DNA of 64,000 nucleotides from Brevundimonas sp. SL130 (lineage in GTDB: Bacteria > Pseudomonadota > Alphaproteobacteria > Caulobacterales > Caulobacteraceae): contig NZ_CP113064.1 in the NCBI RefSeq assembly GCF_026625805.1, forward strand, positions 3,140,657-3,204,656, given 5' to 3'. Of the stretch, positions 16,566 to 26,078 are shown piece after piece. Within the stretch, counting starts at the first letter, position 1, and every line of letters starts with the position of its first letter. The notes below the pieces were generated by a model. That model was not told the DNA's origin. It saw only the letters and a program-made list of their open reading frames with translations, and searched no databases. The translations under genes and the position numbers were made by a program.

Positions 16566-18617
16566 ATGAAGTCCACCCGTCGTCTTCCGTTCGACCTGCT
16601 CGCCGTCGCGACGGCGTTCGGCGTCGTCGTGGCCATCGCCGCCCTGGCCTATCCGGCCTTCAAGGCCAATCCGATGTCGGCGCCAGGGATGATCCTGCTG
16701 GTGACGGCGGGTCTGATCGCCCTGATCGGCCTGTTCGGCTTCCGCCGCGCCGAAACGGTCAAGCCGTCCAGCGACGTGGCCGTGGACATGCTCGACGCCA
16801 TGGCCGAGCCGGCGGCTCTGGTGTGGGAGACGGGCCAGGTGCTGGCCTTCAACGGCGCCTGGGCCCAGGCCAACGGCACGATCACCGCCCTGCCCCGCGG
16901 CAAGTCGGCCCAGGCCCTGTACATGGCCTTCGCCCAGGCGCGCCGGGGCGAGCCCGGCCACGCCATCGTCCAGATCGGCGACCGCGAGGTCGAGGTCGTG
17001 ATCGGGCGCGCCGGCGACAACCGGTTCCTGTTGCGGGTCGCGCCCGAGGCCGTCCTGCCCGTACCGGTCGCCGCAACGGCGCCGGCGAACGGCGCGGCGG
17101 CGGGCGAGTCCCGCGCCATGGCCGCCGGCGCACCGTTCGGCTCGGCCGTCATCGAAGGGGCCGACCTGTTCGGCGGCCGCGCGCAAGAAGCCAACGCCGC
17201 CCTGGCCGTCCTGACCGGTCCCGGCGCGGCCCGCGACGCCGCCTTCGGCCATCTGTTCGAGCCGATGGGCCTGGCCGAGGCCCGGGTGAAGCTGGCGGCC
17301 GGTTCGTCCGGCCCCATCGAACTGGTCGCACGCGCCTATCCCGACAAGATGCTGCACCTCTATGTGGCGCCCGAGGGCGAGCGCAAACGCATCTGGCTGT
17401 TCGACGTCTCGGCGCAGAAGTCGATGGAGCTGCAGCTGTCCCAGGCGCAGAAGATGCAGGCCGTGGGCCAGTTGGCCGGTGGCGTGGCGCACGACTTCAA
17501 CAATCTGCTGACGGCCATCCAACTGCAGCTTTCAGGCCTGCTGGAACGCCACCCGGTCGGCGATCCTTCGTACGACGGGCTGAACGAAATCCGCCAGACC
17601 GCCATCCGCGCCGCCGACCTGGTGCGCAAGCTGCTGGCCTTCTCGCGCAAGTCCACGGTCCGGCGCGAGCGACTGGACCTGGGCGAGCTGGTCGGGGAAT
17701 TCGCCGTCCTGCTGCGTCGTCTGCTGCGCGAGGACGTGCGGCTTGAGACCGACTACGGCCGCGATCTGCCGGTGGTGCTGGCCGACAAGAGCCAGTTGGA
17801 GACGGCGGTCATGAACCTCGCCGTCAACGCCCGCGACGCCATGCGCGGCGTGGTCGAGCCGGGCGATGCGGTCGTCACCATCACCACCCGCCGCCTGACC
17901 GCCCAACAGGCGCGCGAAATGGGCTGGTCCAACGCCCCGACCGAAGAGGTCGCCCTGATCGAGGTGTCCGACACCGGACCCGGCGTGCCGCCCGAGTTGG
18001 TCGACAAGATTTTCGAACCCTTCTTCACCACCAAGGCGATCAACGAGGGCACGGGCATGGGCCTGGCCACCGTCTACGGCATCGCCCAGCAGGCCGGCGG
18101 CCATATCTCGGTCAGCAATATCGAGGGCCCCCACGGCATGAGCATGGGCGCCGCCTTCCGCATCTTCCTGCCCGCGGCGGGAGAAGCGGAACTGGCCGAG
18201 GTCCAGCCGGTCGAGGTCAAGGTCAAGGCGCCGCGCGACCTGTCGGGCGCCGGCCGCATCCTGTTCGTCGAGGACGAGGACGCCGTGCGCGGCATCGCCG
18301 CCCGTCTGCTGCGCCAGCGCGGCTATGAGGTGATCGAAGCCGCCGACGGCGAAGAAGCCCTGCTTCTGGCCGAGGAATACGCCGGCCAGATCGACATGAT
18401 GATCTCCGACGTCATCATGCCCGGCCTAGACGGCCCGTCGCTGCTGAAAAAGGCGCGCAAATACCTGGGCGACGCGCCGGTCATGTTCATCTCGGGCTAT
18501 GCCGAAAGCGACTTCTCGGACCTGCTGCAGGACGAGGTCGGGGTGTCCTTCCTGCCCAAGCCGCTGGACATCAAGACCCTGGCCGAACGGGTGAAACAGG
18601 AACTGCACGCGGGCTGA
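16566..18617 (+). CDS. cckA: Hybrid sensor kinase CckA
   Basis: The membrane hybrid kinase that starts the CckA-ChpT-CtrA/CpdR relay controlling the cell cycle. Two transmembrane helices lie at the N-terminus ([19 protein letters not shown] and [18 protein letters not shown]), followed by two PAS-like regions. The H-box [14 protein letters not shown] has its His near 309, the ATPase domain shows [10 protein letters not shown] and [12 protein letters not shown], and the receiver domain has its Asp near 615 in [11 protein letters not shown]. Length and domain order match C. crescentus CckA (about 691 residues). I took ATG 16566, which has GAGG five bases ahead; ATG 16536 is an alternative adding ten residues. 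It shares its strand and probably its transcript with fliQR-flhB. Confidence 0.96.
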   Translation: MKSTRRLPFDLLAVATAFGVVVAIAALAYPAFKANPMSAPGMILLVTAGLIALIGLFGFRRAETVKPSSDVAVDMLDAMAEPAALVWETGQVLAFNGAWAQANGTITALPRGKSAQALYMAFAQARRGEPGHAIVQIGDREVEVVIGRAGDNRFLLRVAPEAVLPVPVAATAPANGAAAGESRAMAAGAPFGSAVIEGADLFGGRAQEANAALAVLTGPGAARDAAFGHLFEPMGLAEARVKLAAGSSGPIELVARAYPDKMLHLYVAPEGERKRIWLFDVSAQKSMELQLSQAQKMQAVGQLAGGVAHDFNNLLTAIQLQLSGLLERHPVGDPSYDGLNEIRQTAIRAADLVRKLLAFSRKSTVRRERLDLGELVGEFAVLLRRLLREDVRLETDYGRDLPVVLADKSQLETAVMNLAVNARDAMRGVVEPGDAVVTITTRRLTAQQAREMGWSNAPTEEVALIEVSDTGPGVPPELVDKIFEPFFTTKAINEGTGMGLATVYGIAQQAGGHISVSNIEGPHGMSMGAAFRIFLPAAGEAELAEVQPVEVKVKAPRDLSGAGRILFVEDEDAVRGIAARLLRQRGYEVIEAADGEEALLLAEEYAGQIDMMISDVIMPGLDGPSLLKKARKYLGDAPVMFISGYAESDFSDLLQDEVGVSFLPKPLDIKTLAERVKQELHAG

Positions 18618-18638
18618 GCCGCACGCGCGCTCTTGCGG

Positions 18639-19454
18639 TCAGGCGGCGCGTCGGACGGTGGCGGGCGACTTGACGTAGAGGCCCTGACGGCCGCTGACAG
18701 GGCGGAAGGCGACGGTCTCGCCTTCCAGCTGTTCGTCCAGCCCCAGGAACAGGCAGCCGTCGTCGACCAGCCGCCGTTCCAGCCCGTCCAGCACACGGGC
18801 CCGACGCGACGGCTCCATGTCGCCCAGCACGTTGCGGCAGAAGATGACGTCGAAACGGGCCTCGTCCGCCGGCTCGTCCAGCAGATTGGCGCGGGCGAAG
18901 CGAACGCGGTCGGCCAGTTCGTCACGCGCTCGCCAATTATCCTCGGCCGGTTCGAACCAGCGCAGCATGGCTTGGGCGGTCAGGCCGCGCTGGATCTCGA
19001 AGCCGGTGTAGAGGCCGGATCGCGCCTTCTCGATCGCGCGCTGCGACAGATCGGTGGCGACCGTGTCGACGATCACTCCGGCGTCCAGACCCGCCATGGC
19101 GATGGACCAGGCCTCCTGCCCGGTCGAACAGCCGGCGGACCAGACGCTGACCCGGCCGCCGGGGCGCGCGCGGCTCAGGGCCGGCAACAGTTCCTTCTCG
19201 AACGCCGCGAAGGGAGATCGGTCGCGGCGGAACCAGGTCTCGACGTTCAGCAGGGCCTCGATCACGGCCCAGCCCAGGGACGCGACCGGATTGGCCCAGA
19301 GATTGGTCAGCAGGGCCTCGACATTGGCATAGCCTTCGCGGCGCGCGATCGGGCCCAGCCGGTGTTCGGCCAGGTGGATGCGATCCCGCGTCAGCCGATA
19401 GCCGGCGCGGGTAGCCAAGAGCCCCTGGAGTCTGTCGAAGTCCTCGGGAGTCAT
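18639..19454 (-). CDS. cheR: CheR-type chemoreceptor methyltransferase
   Basis: A protein of 271 residues that methylates glutamates on chemoreceptors using S-adenosylmethionine. I start it at ATG 19454 (MTPEDFDRLQGLL), which overlaps the upstream regulator stop as ATGA; the open frame further upstream is only the regulator in another frame. The N-terminal helical domain (about 1-75) precedes the methyltransferase domain with the SAM loop VWSAGCSTGQEAWSIAM and the FDVIFCRNVL motif. It ends convergent with cckA, 21 bases away. In C. crescentus I recall a chpT-cheY-cheR trio with the same order. Confidence 0.92.
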   Translation of the reverse strand: MTPEDFDRLQGLLATRAGYRLTRDRIHLAEHRLGPIARREGYANVEALLTNLWANPVASLGWAVIEALLNVETWFRRDRSPFAAFEKELLPALSRARPGGRVSVWSAGCSTGQEAWSIAMAGLDAGVIVDTVATDLSQRAIEKARSGLYTGFEIQRGLTAQAMLRWFEPAEDNWRARDELADRVRFARANLLDEPADEARFDVIFCRNVLGDMEPSRRARVLDGLERRLVDDGCLFLGLDEQLEGETVAFRPVSGRQGLYVKSPATVRRAA

Positions 19455-19828
19455 GCCGCGATCGCGCCGACCTCCATCAGTTTGGACTGCAGGATTTCGC
19501 CGTCGAACGGCTTCATCACATAGTCGTCGGCGCCGGCGGCCAGAGCTTCGGCGATCCGTTCGGGACGGGTCTCGATGGTGCAGAACAGGATCTTGGGCGC
19601 GTCGCCGCCGGGCATGGCGCGCAGGCGGCGCAGGAAGGTCAGTCCGTCCATCACCGGCATGTTCCAGTCGATTAACAACATGTCGGGCATCACCCCGGTG
19701 CAATAGGCCAGGGCCTCGGCGCCGTCCGCCGCCTCGTCGACCTCATAGCCCAGACCCTCGACGATCCGACGGGCCACCTTGCGGATGATCCGGCTGTCGT
19801 CGACGATGAGGCAGGTTTTGAAATCCAA
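19451..19828 (-). CDS. Single-domain CheY-like response regulator
   Basis: A receiver-only protein of 125 residues. Acidic residues in LIVDDSRIIR (11-12), the phospho-accepting Asp in LLIDWNMPVMDG (near 54), and the conserved Lys in YVMKPFDGEI (near 107) are all present. It is coupled to cheR by a four-base overlap and follows chpT by 91 bases. It may act as a motor-binding CheY, or as a DivK/CpdR-like relay partner given its neighbours; the sequence alone does not decide. Confidence 0.9.
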   Translation of the reverse strand: MDFKTCLIVDDSRIIRKVARRIVEGLGYEVDEAADGAEALAYCTGVMPDMLLIDWNMPVMDGLTFLRRLRAMPGGDAPKILFCTIETRPERIAEALAAGADDYVMKPFDGEILQSKLMEVGAIAA

Positions 19829-19919
19829 GGCGAGGCTCCCCAGGGCGCTGGGCTTCCGACAGAAGTCACGCGTCCCGCACCATCGCCCGATTCCAGTTAA
19901 CGAGTCGTTTGGAAACGCC

Positions 19920-20600
19920 TCAAAGGGGCATTCTGGCGATCAGCGAAACGCGACCTTCCTCGACGCTCGTCTGCAGGACGCCGCGCGCCTGAACGACGGT
20001 CAGCCATAACCAGTAGGGCTGAATCCACTGGCCCGCCAGCCCCTCCGTCAGTCGTTCGCCGGCCAGGCCCGTGACGGCCTCAGGCTTGAGCCGTGCGCGT
20101 GCGCCCTCGGCGAAGCCTTCGAAGACCAGGACGCCCTCCTCGACATGCGACTGGATCACCGCATTGCCGCCCATCGGCAAGGCGCCGACGGTCAGATAGG
20201 CCAGATTGGTCAGGGCCCGCGCCTGTGGCTTCGAGAACTCGCCCTCGACGATCCGCCAGTCCAGCGAGGCGCGTCCACCCTCGGTCATGGCGGCGACCAG
20301 GGATTGAAGCTCGCGGGCGTTGAACCTTTCGCTGGTCGTCGCCGCGCCGAAGGCCACCCGGGCGAAATGCACCAGGGAGACCATCTTGCGGGCGCTCTGT
20401 TCGATCAGGGACAGGGCGTCCTCGCGCATGTCCTGGGCCGTGGGATCGCGCATCAGATCCAGGCCCGAAACGATCGCGCCCGACGGACTGATGAAGTCGT
20501 GGCACAGTTTGGCGGCCACATAGGTGGCCAGCTCGGTTCCGTCGACGGGCAGGTCCAGCGGGGCTTTGGCGGCGGCGGTCGAATTCATGGAATCGAGCAT
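19920..20600 (-). CDS. chpT: Histidine phosphotransferase ChpT
   Basis: ChpT passes phosphate from the CckA receiver to CtrA and CpdR. The 226-residue protein has the diagnostic helix KLCHDFISPSGAIVSGLDLM, with the phosphorylated His near residue 34, the continuation AQDMREDALSLIEQSARKM, and VHFARVAFGA. The C-terminal half is a degenerate kinase-like ATPase fold without nucleotide motifs, as expected for ChpT dimers. Start ATG 20600; ATG 20588 is nearly as good. It lies less than 1.5 kb from cckA here, whereas in C. crescentus the two genes are far apart. Confidence 0.95.
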   Translation of the reverse strand: MLDSMNSTAAAKAPLDLPVDGTELATYVAAKLCHDFISPSGAIVSGLDLMRDPTAQDMREDALSLIEQSARKMVSLVHFARVAFGAATTSERFNARELQSLVAAMTEGGRASLDWRIVEGEFSKPQARALTNLAYLTVGALPMGGNAVIQSHVEEGVLVFEGFAEGARARLKPEAVTGLAGERLTEGLAGQWIQPYWLWLTVVQARGVLQTSVEEGRVSLIARMPL

Positions 20601-20696
20601 ACTCTCGTCGGCGTTCTGGTCACAGTTCGTATCGCGCGCGAAGCTGACGTGATTTGCCGGTTCATGGAACCGCCGTGATGGTCTATCGAGCGCCTA

Positions 20697-21524
20697 ATGA
20701 CGACCTCCCCCATGAACACCCTGTCCCAAGACCTTGAATCCGGCACCCTGGCCCTAGCCATAGCCGAGATCGCCGAAGACGCCGCGCGCGTCATCCTGCC
20801 CTATTGGCGCAGCGACACGGCCGTTGAGACCAAGTCCGACGACAGCCCCGTCACCCAGGCCGACCGCGCCGCCGAGGCCCTGATTCTGGAACGCCTGGCC
20901 GCCCTCTATCCCGGCGTCCAGACGGTGGCCGAGGAGGCCGTGGCCGCAGACGGCGCGCCCGATTCGGCCGACGACTGGTTCTGGCTGATCGATCCGCTGG
21001 ACGGCACCAAGGGATTCGTGCGCGGCGGCGAGGCCTTCACCGTCAACATCGCCCTGATGCACGCCGGCTATCCGGTCGCGGGCGTGGTCACAGCCCCCGC
21101 GACGGGCACCACCTGGCGCACCGACGTCCCCGGCGCGGGCGCTTTCCGCCGCCAGTTCGGCGAGCAGCAGCAGGGCGAGGCCCACGCCGGCGCCGAATGG
21201 CGGCCGATCAAGGTTCGCGACCGCCCACAGGAGGGCATGGCCCTTCTGAGCCACAGCGTCTCCGACGAAGAGGCCACGCGCCTCGCCGCGCGCCACGGCT
21301 GCACCCGCTGGCAGGGCACGGACTCGTCGCTGAAGTTCTGCCTGATCGCCGAGGGTCGGTTCGACGCCTATCCGCGCTCGGGCCCCACGTCGGAATGGGA
21401 CACGGCGGCCGGTCAGGCCGTGCTGGAGGCGGCCGGCGGCCGCGTCCTGGCCGACGACGGCCAGCGCCTGGCCTATGGCAAGCCGAAATTCCTCAATGGG
21501 CCCTTCGTCGCCATGGGCGGCTGA
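20697..21524 (+). CDS. cysQ: 3'(2'),5'-bisphosphate nucleotidase CysQ
   Basis: A magnesium-dependent, lithium-sensitive phosphatase of 275 residues that removes 3'-phosphoadenosine phosphate made by sulfate assimilation. The inositol-monophosphatase metal motifs are present: VAEEA (first Glu), WLIDPLDGTKGFVRGG (Asp-Pro-Leu-Asp-Gly-Thr-Lys, the CysQ form of the motif) and SEWDTAAGQAVLEAAGG near the C-terminus. The Lys after DGT favours CysQ over inositol phosphatase or HisN. It is divergent from chpT; nadE follows about 90 bases later. Confidence 0.88.
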   Translation: MTTSPMNTLSQDLESGTLALAIAEIAEDAARVILPYWRSDTAVETKSDDSPVTQADRAAEALILERLAALYPGVQTVAEEAVAADGAPDSADDWFWLIDPLDGTKGFVRGGEAFTVNIALMHAGYPVAGVVTAPATGTTWRTDVPGAGAFRRQFGEQQQGEAHAGAEWRPIKVRDRPQEGMALLSHSVSDEEATRLAARHGCTRWQGTDSSLKFCLIAEGRFDAYPRSGPTSEWDTAAGQAVLEAAGGRVLADDGQRLAYGKPKFLNGPFVAMGG

Positions 21525-21615
21525 CGCTGAGAGACGGGAGAGGATTCTCTCCCTTCATCTTTCGGGCCTATATGGAGATCGACGACCGGCGCGCGCCGGC
21601 ATAGCGGACGATCCG

Positions 21616-23673
21616 ATGGCCGACTTCTCCCTGTTCCACTCTCCCCCGTTCCACTCTCCGAAGACCCACGGCTTCGTGCGCGTGGCGGCCGCGACCCCGG
21701 TCAGCCATATCGGCGACCCGAAGGCGAACGCCGAGGAGCACCTGGCCCTAATCCGTCAGGCGGCCGATCAGGGCGTGGACCTGATGGTCTTCCCCGAGCT
21801 GTCGCTGTCGGCCTACGCCATCGACGACCTGCATATGCAGGCGGCTTTGCTGGACGAGGTGGAGCGCCAGATCGCGGTCATCGCCCAGGCTGCGGGCGAG
21901 CATGATCTGGTGGCGGTGGTCGGGGCGCCGATCCGCAACGGCGACGCCCTGTACAACTGCGCCGTGGTCATGGGCGCGGGCGAGGTTCTGGGGGTCGTGC
22001 CCAAGACCTATCTGCCCAACTACCGGGAATATTACGAGAAACGCTGGTTCGCCCCGGCGACGGCCCGCGCCGAGGACGTGATCCGGCTGAACGGCGAGAC
22101 GGTGGATTTCGCCCCCGGTCTGGTTTTCGAAGCGGTCAACCGGCCGGGCTTCGTCTTCGCGGTCGAGATCTGCGAGGACTATTGGGCGCCCCTGCCCCCG
22201 TCCACCCGAGCCGCTCTGGCGGGCGCTCGCATCCTGCTGAACCTGTCGGCCTCCAACATCGTCATCGGCAAGGCGGACGAGCGCGCCATGCTGAGCGCCA
22301 GCCATTCGGCCCGCACCCTGTCGGCCTATGTCTTCACCGCCTCGGGTTGGGGCGAGAGCACGACCGACCTGGCCTGGGACGGTCAGGCGACCATCCACGA
22401 ACTGGGGTCGAAACTGGCCGAAGGCGAACGGTTCGCCCTGGAGAACCATCTGACGATCGCCGACGTGGACGTGGACCGGATCGGGCTGGACCGGCTGCGG
22501 AACGGCACCTTCGCCGAATGCGCCCGCGTCGAGGGCGAACCTGCGACTGTCGTGCCCTTCATGGCCCGCGAAGACGCGGTCGAGAGCGAGCTGATCCGCC
22601 CGCTGGACCGTTTCCCCTTCGTCCCCGACGACGCCGGACGGCTGGATCAGGACTGCTACGAGGCCTTCAACATCCAGGTTCAGGGCCTGATGCGCCGGAT
22701 GACGGCGACCCAGGCCGAACGGCTGGTGATCGGGGTGTCGGGCGGGCTGGATTCGACCCAGGCCCTGCTGGTCGCCTGCCGCGCCTTTGACCGGCTGAAC
22801 CTGCCACGCACCAACATCCTGGGCTTCACCATGCCGGGCTTCGCCACCTCGGACGGGACCAAGTCCAACGCCTGGGCCCTGATGAAGGCCCTGGGCGTAA
22901 CCGGGGCCGAGATCGACATCCGCCCCGCCGCGGAACAGATGTTCAAGGACATCGGCCACCCCTATGCGGCGGGCGAACCGGTTCACGACATCACCTTCGA
23001 GAATGTGCAGGCGGGGCTGCGGACCGACTATCTGTTCCGGCTGGCCAACCAGAACCGGGCCTTCGTCCTGGGCACCGGCGACCTGTCGGAACTGGCCCTG
23101 GGCTGGGCCACCTATGGCGTCGGCGACCATATGAGCCACTACAACGTCAACGGCGGGGTGGCGAAGACCCTGATCCGCCACCTGATCCGTTGGGTGGCGG
23201 CGCGCGAGCTGGTCGGCGCCGAGGCGACCCCGACCCTACACGCCATTCTGGACACCGAGATCTCGCCCGAACTGGTCCCGGCCAAGGACGGCGTGATCCA
23301 GTCCACCGAGGGGACGGTCGGCCCCTATGCGCTGAACGACTTCTTCCTGTTCTACATCAGCCGCTTCGGCCTGAAGCCGTCCAAGGTCGCCTTCCTGGCG
23401 CATCAGGCCTGGAGCGACGCGACCGCCGGACATTGGCCCGCGAACACTCCCGATGACGAAAAGGTCGAATACGACCTGGCGACCATCAAGGCCTGGCTGC
23501 GGAAATTCCTGATCCGTTTCTTCCAGACCGCCCAGTTCAAACGCTCGGCCCTGCCCAATGGGCCCAAGGTCGTCACCGGCGGCTCCCTGTCCCCACGCGG
23601 CGACTGGCGCGCCCCGTCGGACGGCAATGCGCGGGTCTGGCTGGACGAACTGGACGCCAACGTGCCTGACTAG
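21616..23673 (+). CDS. nadE: Glutamine-dependent NAD+ synthetase
   Basis: A two-domain enzyme of 685 residues that converts deamido-NAD, ATP and glutamine to NAD. The N-terminal nitrilase-like glutaminase domain shows the catalytic Glu in FPELSLSAYA, the Lys in PKTYLPNYREYYEKRWF and the Cys in EICEDYWAP. The C-terminal synthetase carries the P-loop VIGVSGGLDSTQALL and GTGDLSELALGW. I start at ATG 21616 (MADFSLFHSPPF); the open frame upstream overlaps cysQ. A hairpin-rich repeat follows. Confidence 0.95.
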   Translation: MADFSLFHSPPFHSPKTHGFVRVAAATPVSHIGDPKANAEEHLALIRQAADQGVDLMVFPELSLSAYAIDDLHMQAALLDEVERQIAVIAQAAGEHDLVAVVGAPIRNGDALYNCAVVMGAGEVLGVVPKTYLPNYREYYEKRWFAPATARAEDVIRLNGETVDFAPGLVFEAVNRPGFVFAVEICEDYWAPLPPSTRAALAGARILLNLSASNIVIGKADERAMLSASHSARTLSAYVFTASGWGESTTDLAWDGQATIHELGSKLAEGERFALENHLTIADVDVDRIGLDRLRNGTFAECARVEGEPATVVPFMAREDAVESELIRPLDRFPFVPDDAGRLDQDCYEAFNIQVQGLMRRMTATQAERLVIGVSGGLDSTQALLVACRAFDRLNLPRTNILGFTMPGFATSDGTKSNAWALMKALGVTGAEIDIRPAAEQMFKDIGHPYAAGEPVHDITFENVQAGLRTDYLFRLANQNRAFVLGTGDLSELALGWATYGVGDHMSHYNVNGGVAKTLIRHLIRWVAARELVGAEATPTLHAILDTEISPELVPAKDGVIQSTEGTVGPYALNDFFLFYISRFGLKPSKVAFLAHQAWSDATAGHWPANTPDDEKVEYDLATIKAWLRKFLIRFFQTAQFKRSALPNGPKVVTGGSLSPRGDWRAPSDGNARVWLDELDANVPD

Positions 23674-23678
23674 TTTTC

Positions 23679-23850
23679 TTTCGTCATCCTCCGGGCCGCG
23701 CAGCGGAACCGGGGGACCCAGCGGCGCGCGATAGCGCGAACCTGTCGCGGATGAGGCGTTTGACATGGTGCGGCGGAAACATCGCCTTCGGCGCCGCTGG
23801 GTCCCCCGGTCTGCGCCGCCAAGCGGCGGCTTGCCGGGGGATGACGAAAG
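23679..23850. repeat. Intergenic long inverted repeat, family A copy 2
   Basis: Outer arms CTTTCGTCATCC (23679-23690) and its complement at 23839-23850 are perfect. Inner arms of 19 bases (23709-23727 and 23791-23809), containing GGGGGACCCAG, are also perfect. The landmarks TCATCC and GGGACCCAG are shared with the element at 1571-1699. It separates nadE from the next gene and may also terminate nadE. Confidence 0.85.
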
Positions 23851-23876
23851 CAAGGTGAACCGCTAGAAGCGTCGCC

Positions 23877-24101
23877 ATGACCGAAGACGTGACCAAAGAC
23901 TCGAACGGCAACATCCTGGCCGACGGCGACAGCGTGACACTGATCAAGGATTTGAAGGTCAAGGGCTCGGGCGGGGTGACGCTGAAGCGCGGCACCCTGG
24001 TCAAGAATATCCGTCTGACCGGCGACACCGACGAGATCGAGGCCAATGTCGACAAGGTGCGCGGCCTGGTTCTGCGCGTCGAGTTCGTGAAGAAGGCCTA
24101 A
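23877..24101 (+). CDS. YjdM/PhnA-like small domain protein
   Basis: A protein of 74 residues matching the C-terminal domain of the YjdM (formerly PhnA) family, with DSNGNILADGDSVTLIKDLK and TLKRGTLVKNIRL as recognisable stretches. The N-terminal zinc-ribbon found in longer members is absent, which is common in alphaproteobacteria. It is a small beta-barrel-like cytoplasmic protein without a firm biochemical role; a direct role in phosphonate use is not supported. It lies just upstream of the CobW-type gene on the same strand. Confidence 0.85.
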   Translation: MTEDVTKDSNGNILADGDSVTLIKDLKVKGSGGVTLKRGTLVKNIRLTGDTDEIEANVDKVRGLVLRVEFVKKA

Positions 24102-24147
24102 CCGCCCCCTCTTCCCAAATGGGACGTCAGCCGCCATCTAGCGGCCT

Positions 24148-25299
24148 ATGACCGACACCCTCGCCGCCCCCGTTTCGACCGCCGCAACTGGCAAGATCCC
24201 CGTCACCGTCCTGACCGGCTATCTCGGCGCCGGCAAGACAACCCTGCTGAACCGGATCCTGACCGAGGATCACGGCAAACGCTACGCCGTCATCGTCAAT
24301 GAGTTCGGCGAGATCGGCATCGACAACGACCTGGTGGTCGGCGCCGACGAGGACGTGTTCGAAATGAACAACGGCTGCGTCTGCTGCACGGTGCGTGGCG
24401 ACCTGATCCGCGTGGTCGCCGGCCTGATGAAGCGCCAGCGGCCCGGAAAGCCCGCCTTCGACGCCATCATCGTCGAGACCACGGGTCTCGCCGACCCCGG
24501 CCCGGTGGCCCAGACCTTCTTCGTCGATGAGGACGTCAAGGCCAAGACCCAGCTGGACAGCGTCACCACCCTGGTGGACGCCAAACATGTGATGGCGCGG
24601 CTGGACGATTCAAAAGAGGCCCGCGAACAGGTGGCTTTCGCCGACCGCATCATCCTGAACAAGGTCGATCTGGCCACGCCGGAAGAACTGGACGCGGTCG
24701 AGACCCGTCTGCGGGCGCTGAACCCGTTGGCGCCCATCGTCCGGGCCGAACGCTCGAACGTGCCGCTGGATCAGGTGCTGGGTCTGCACGCCTTCGACCT
24801 GGATCGGATCCTGGAGGTCCAGCCGGACTTCGCCAACCCGCCGCACGGCGCGGACGGCCATGTGCATGACGAACACTGCGGCCATGATCATCACGATCAT
24901 AACCACGGGCATGACCATCACCACGATCATGGGCACGACCATGGCCACGACGCCCATTCCCATGGCGCCCATTCCCATGGCGCAAGGGGTCACGCCCACC
25001 AGGACGACATCAAGGGGATTTCCCTATCGCTGGACCGGCCGCTGGACGGCGCCAAGTTCACCGCCTGGCTGGACCGGCTGCTGGGCGAGCAGGGTCAGAA
25101 CATCCTGCGCGCCAAGGGCATCATCGACGTGAAGGGCGAAAACCGCCGCCTGGTCTTCCAGGCCGTCCACATGATCCTGGAGGGCGACCTGCAACGCGAA
25201 TGGGGCGAGAGCGAACGCCGCTGGAGCCGCGCCGTCTTCATCGGCCGCGAGCTGGACGAGGCCGCGCTGCGGGCCGGGTTCGAGGCCTGCGCGGCCTAA
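24148..25299 (+). CDS. CobW/COG0523-family metallochaperone GTPase
   Basis: A GTPase of 383 residues from the G3E family. Walker A is [16 protein letters not shown] (about 20-35), the metal-binding CxCC is in [13 protein letters not shown] (about 74-86), Walker B is in [11 protein letters not shown], and the NKxD base-recognition motif is NKVD (about 171-174). Between residues 238 and 288 lies a His-rich tract with over twenty His and many Asp, and the CobW C-terminal domain follows. His-rich COG0523 proteins usually handle zinc (or cobalt or nickel) under limitation. No Zur-type operator was obvious upstream. Zinc is therefore the likeliest metal but unproven. Confidence 0.92.
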   Translation: MTDTLAAPVSTAATGKIPVTVLTGYLGAGKTTLLNRILTEDHGKRYAVIVNEFGEIGIDNDLVVGADEDVFEMNNGCVCCTVRGDLIRVVAGLMKRQRPGKPAFDAIIVETTGLADPGPVAQTFFVDEDVKAKTQLDSVTTLVDAKHVMARLDDSKEAREQVAFADRIILNKVDLATPEELDAVETRLRALNPLAPIVRAERSNVPLDQVLGLHAFDLDRILEVQPDFANPPHGADGHVHDEHCGHDHHDHNHGHDHHHDHGHDHGHDAHSHGAHSHGARGHAHQDDIKGISLSLDRPLDGAKFTAWLDRLLGEQGQNILRAKGIIDVKGENRRLVFQAVHMILEGDLQREWGESERRWSRAVFIGRELDEAALRAGFEACAA

Positions 25300-25306
25300 G
25301 GATCAA

Positions 25307-25330
25307 CGTCCGGGCCGAAAGGCCCGGACG
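25307..25330. terminator. Convergent terminator between CobW gene and eipA
   Basis: CGTCCGGGCC (25307-25316) and GGCCCGGACG (25321-25330) form a perfect 10-base stem with a GAAA tetraloop, placed between two convergent stops. No long T-run follows on either strand, so its strength is uncertain. Confidence 0.75.
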
Positions 25331-25339
25331 GATCTCAGA

Positions 25340-25948
25340 TCAGAACGGCAGCAGATTGCGCTGGCGGCTGTAGCTCATGGTGCCGACATTGGCGCCCAGA
25401 CGCAGGCCGACGCCGGTGCGGATCGGCGCCAGGACGATGCCGTCCGCCTGCTGATAGTTCACACCCAGGCCGGCGATCAGATAGGCCGTGCCTTCGACGC
25501 CCGGATAGCGGCGATAGATCATGTCGGGGTGGTACAGGCCATAGACCAGGGTGAAGACCCGGCTGGCGTTGCCGCCCCAGTCCCAGCCCACCGACGCCCC
25601 CTGCCAGAACACCTCCTGCGAGGCCGACAGGTCCTTCATATGCAGGGCGCCGCGACCATAGCGCGCGCCCACCACGACCGCGCCCGAGCCCTCTTCGCCC
25701 GCGATATAGGCGGTGGGGCGATCCCCTTGGTCGGCGAAGATGCGTTCGATGGCGCCCCCGACGGCCTCGGCCGCAATACCCAGCTCCTTGGACCCCGCCG
25801 CGACCAGTTCGTCGAAGCTGTAGGACTGGGCGCTATTGTCCGACTGGATCGGATAGTTGGGATTGGCGGGCGCGGTGGCGCAGGCGCCCATCGACGAGGC
25901 GCCGGCGGCGGTGGCCAGGCCGGAAAGGATCAGTTGGCGGCGATGCAT
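25340..25948 (-). CDS. eipA: EipA-like periplasmic protein (DUF1134)
   Basis: A secreted protein of 202 residues. The signal peptide is MHRRQLILSGLATAAGASSM, with cleavage near ACA-TA. The mature part shows the DUF1134 pattern: AIERIFADQGDRPTAYIAGE, then WQGASVGWDWGGNASRVFTLVYGL, then EGTAYLIAGLGVNYQ and PIRTGVGLRLGANVGTM. The family includes EipA of Brucella, needed for cell-envelope integrity, and is widespread in alphaproteobacteria. It is the last gene before the IS-bearing intergenic region and is transcribed away from it. Confidence 0.85.
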   Translation of the reverse strand: MHRRQLILSGLATAAGASSMGACATAPANPNYPIQSDNSAQSYSFDELVAAGSKELGIAAEAVGGAIERIFADQGDRPTAYIAGEEGSGAVVVGARYGRGALHMKDLSASQEVFWQGASVGWDWGGNASRVFTLVYGLYHPDMIYRRYPGVEGTAYLIAGLGVNYQQADGIVLAPIRTGVGLRLGANVGTMSYSRQRNLLPF

Positions 25949-26078
25949 GTGGGGGCGCTCCGAGAACGGCGAGAGGACAGCCGGCGGGGACGCCGGGCTT
26001 TGTAACAGAGTCCCCGACCTTTGCGGCAGCCTTGCGGCTGCAAGGTTAACGGGGGCTTACGGAGGCGTTGTAGCGCTT

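Noticed and set aside
19890..19905. TTAAC between chpT and the CheY-like gene as a CtrA box
   Set aside because: No second half at the right spacing on either strand.
24860..25000. Repeat array in the CobW-type gene as CRISPR-like or intergenic repeat
   Set aside because: The periodicity is explained by His and Asp codons inside an intact reading frame.
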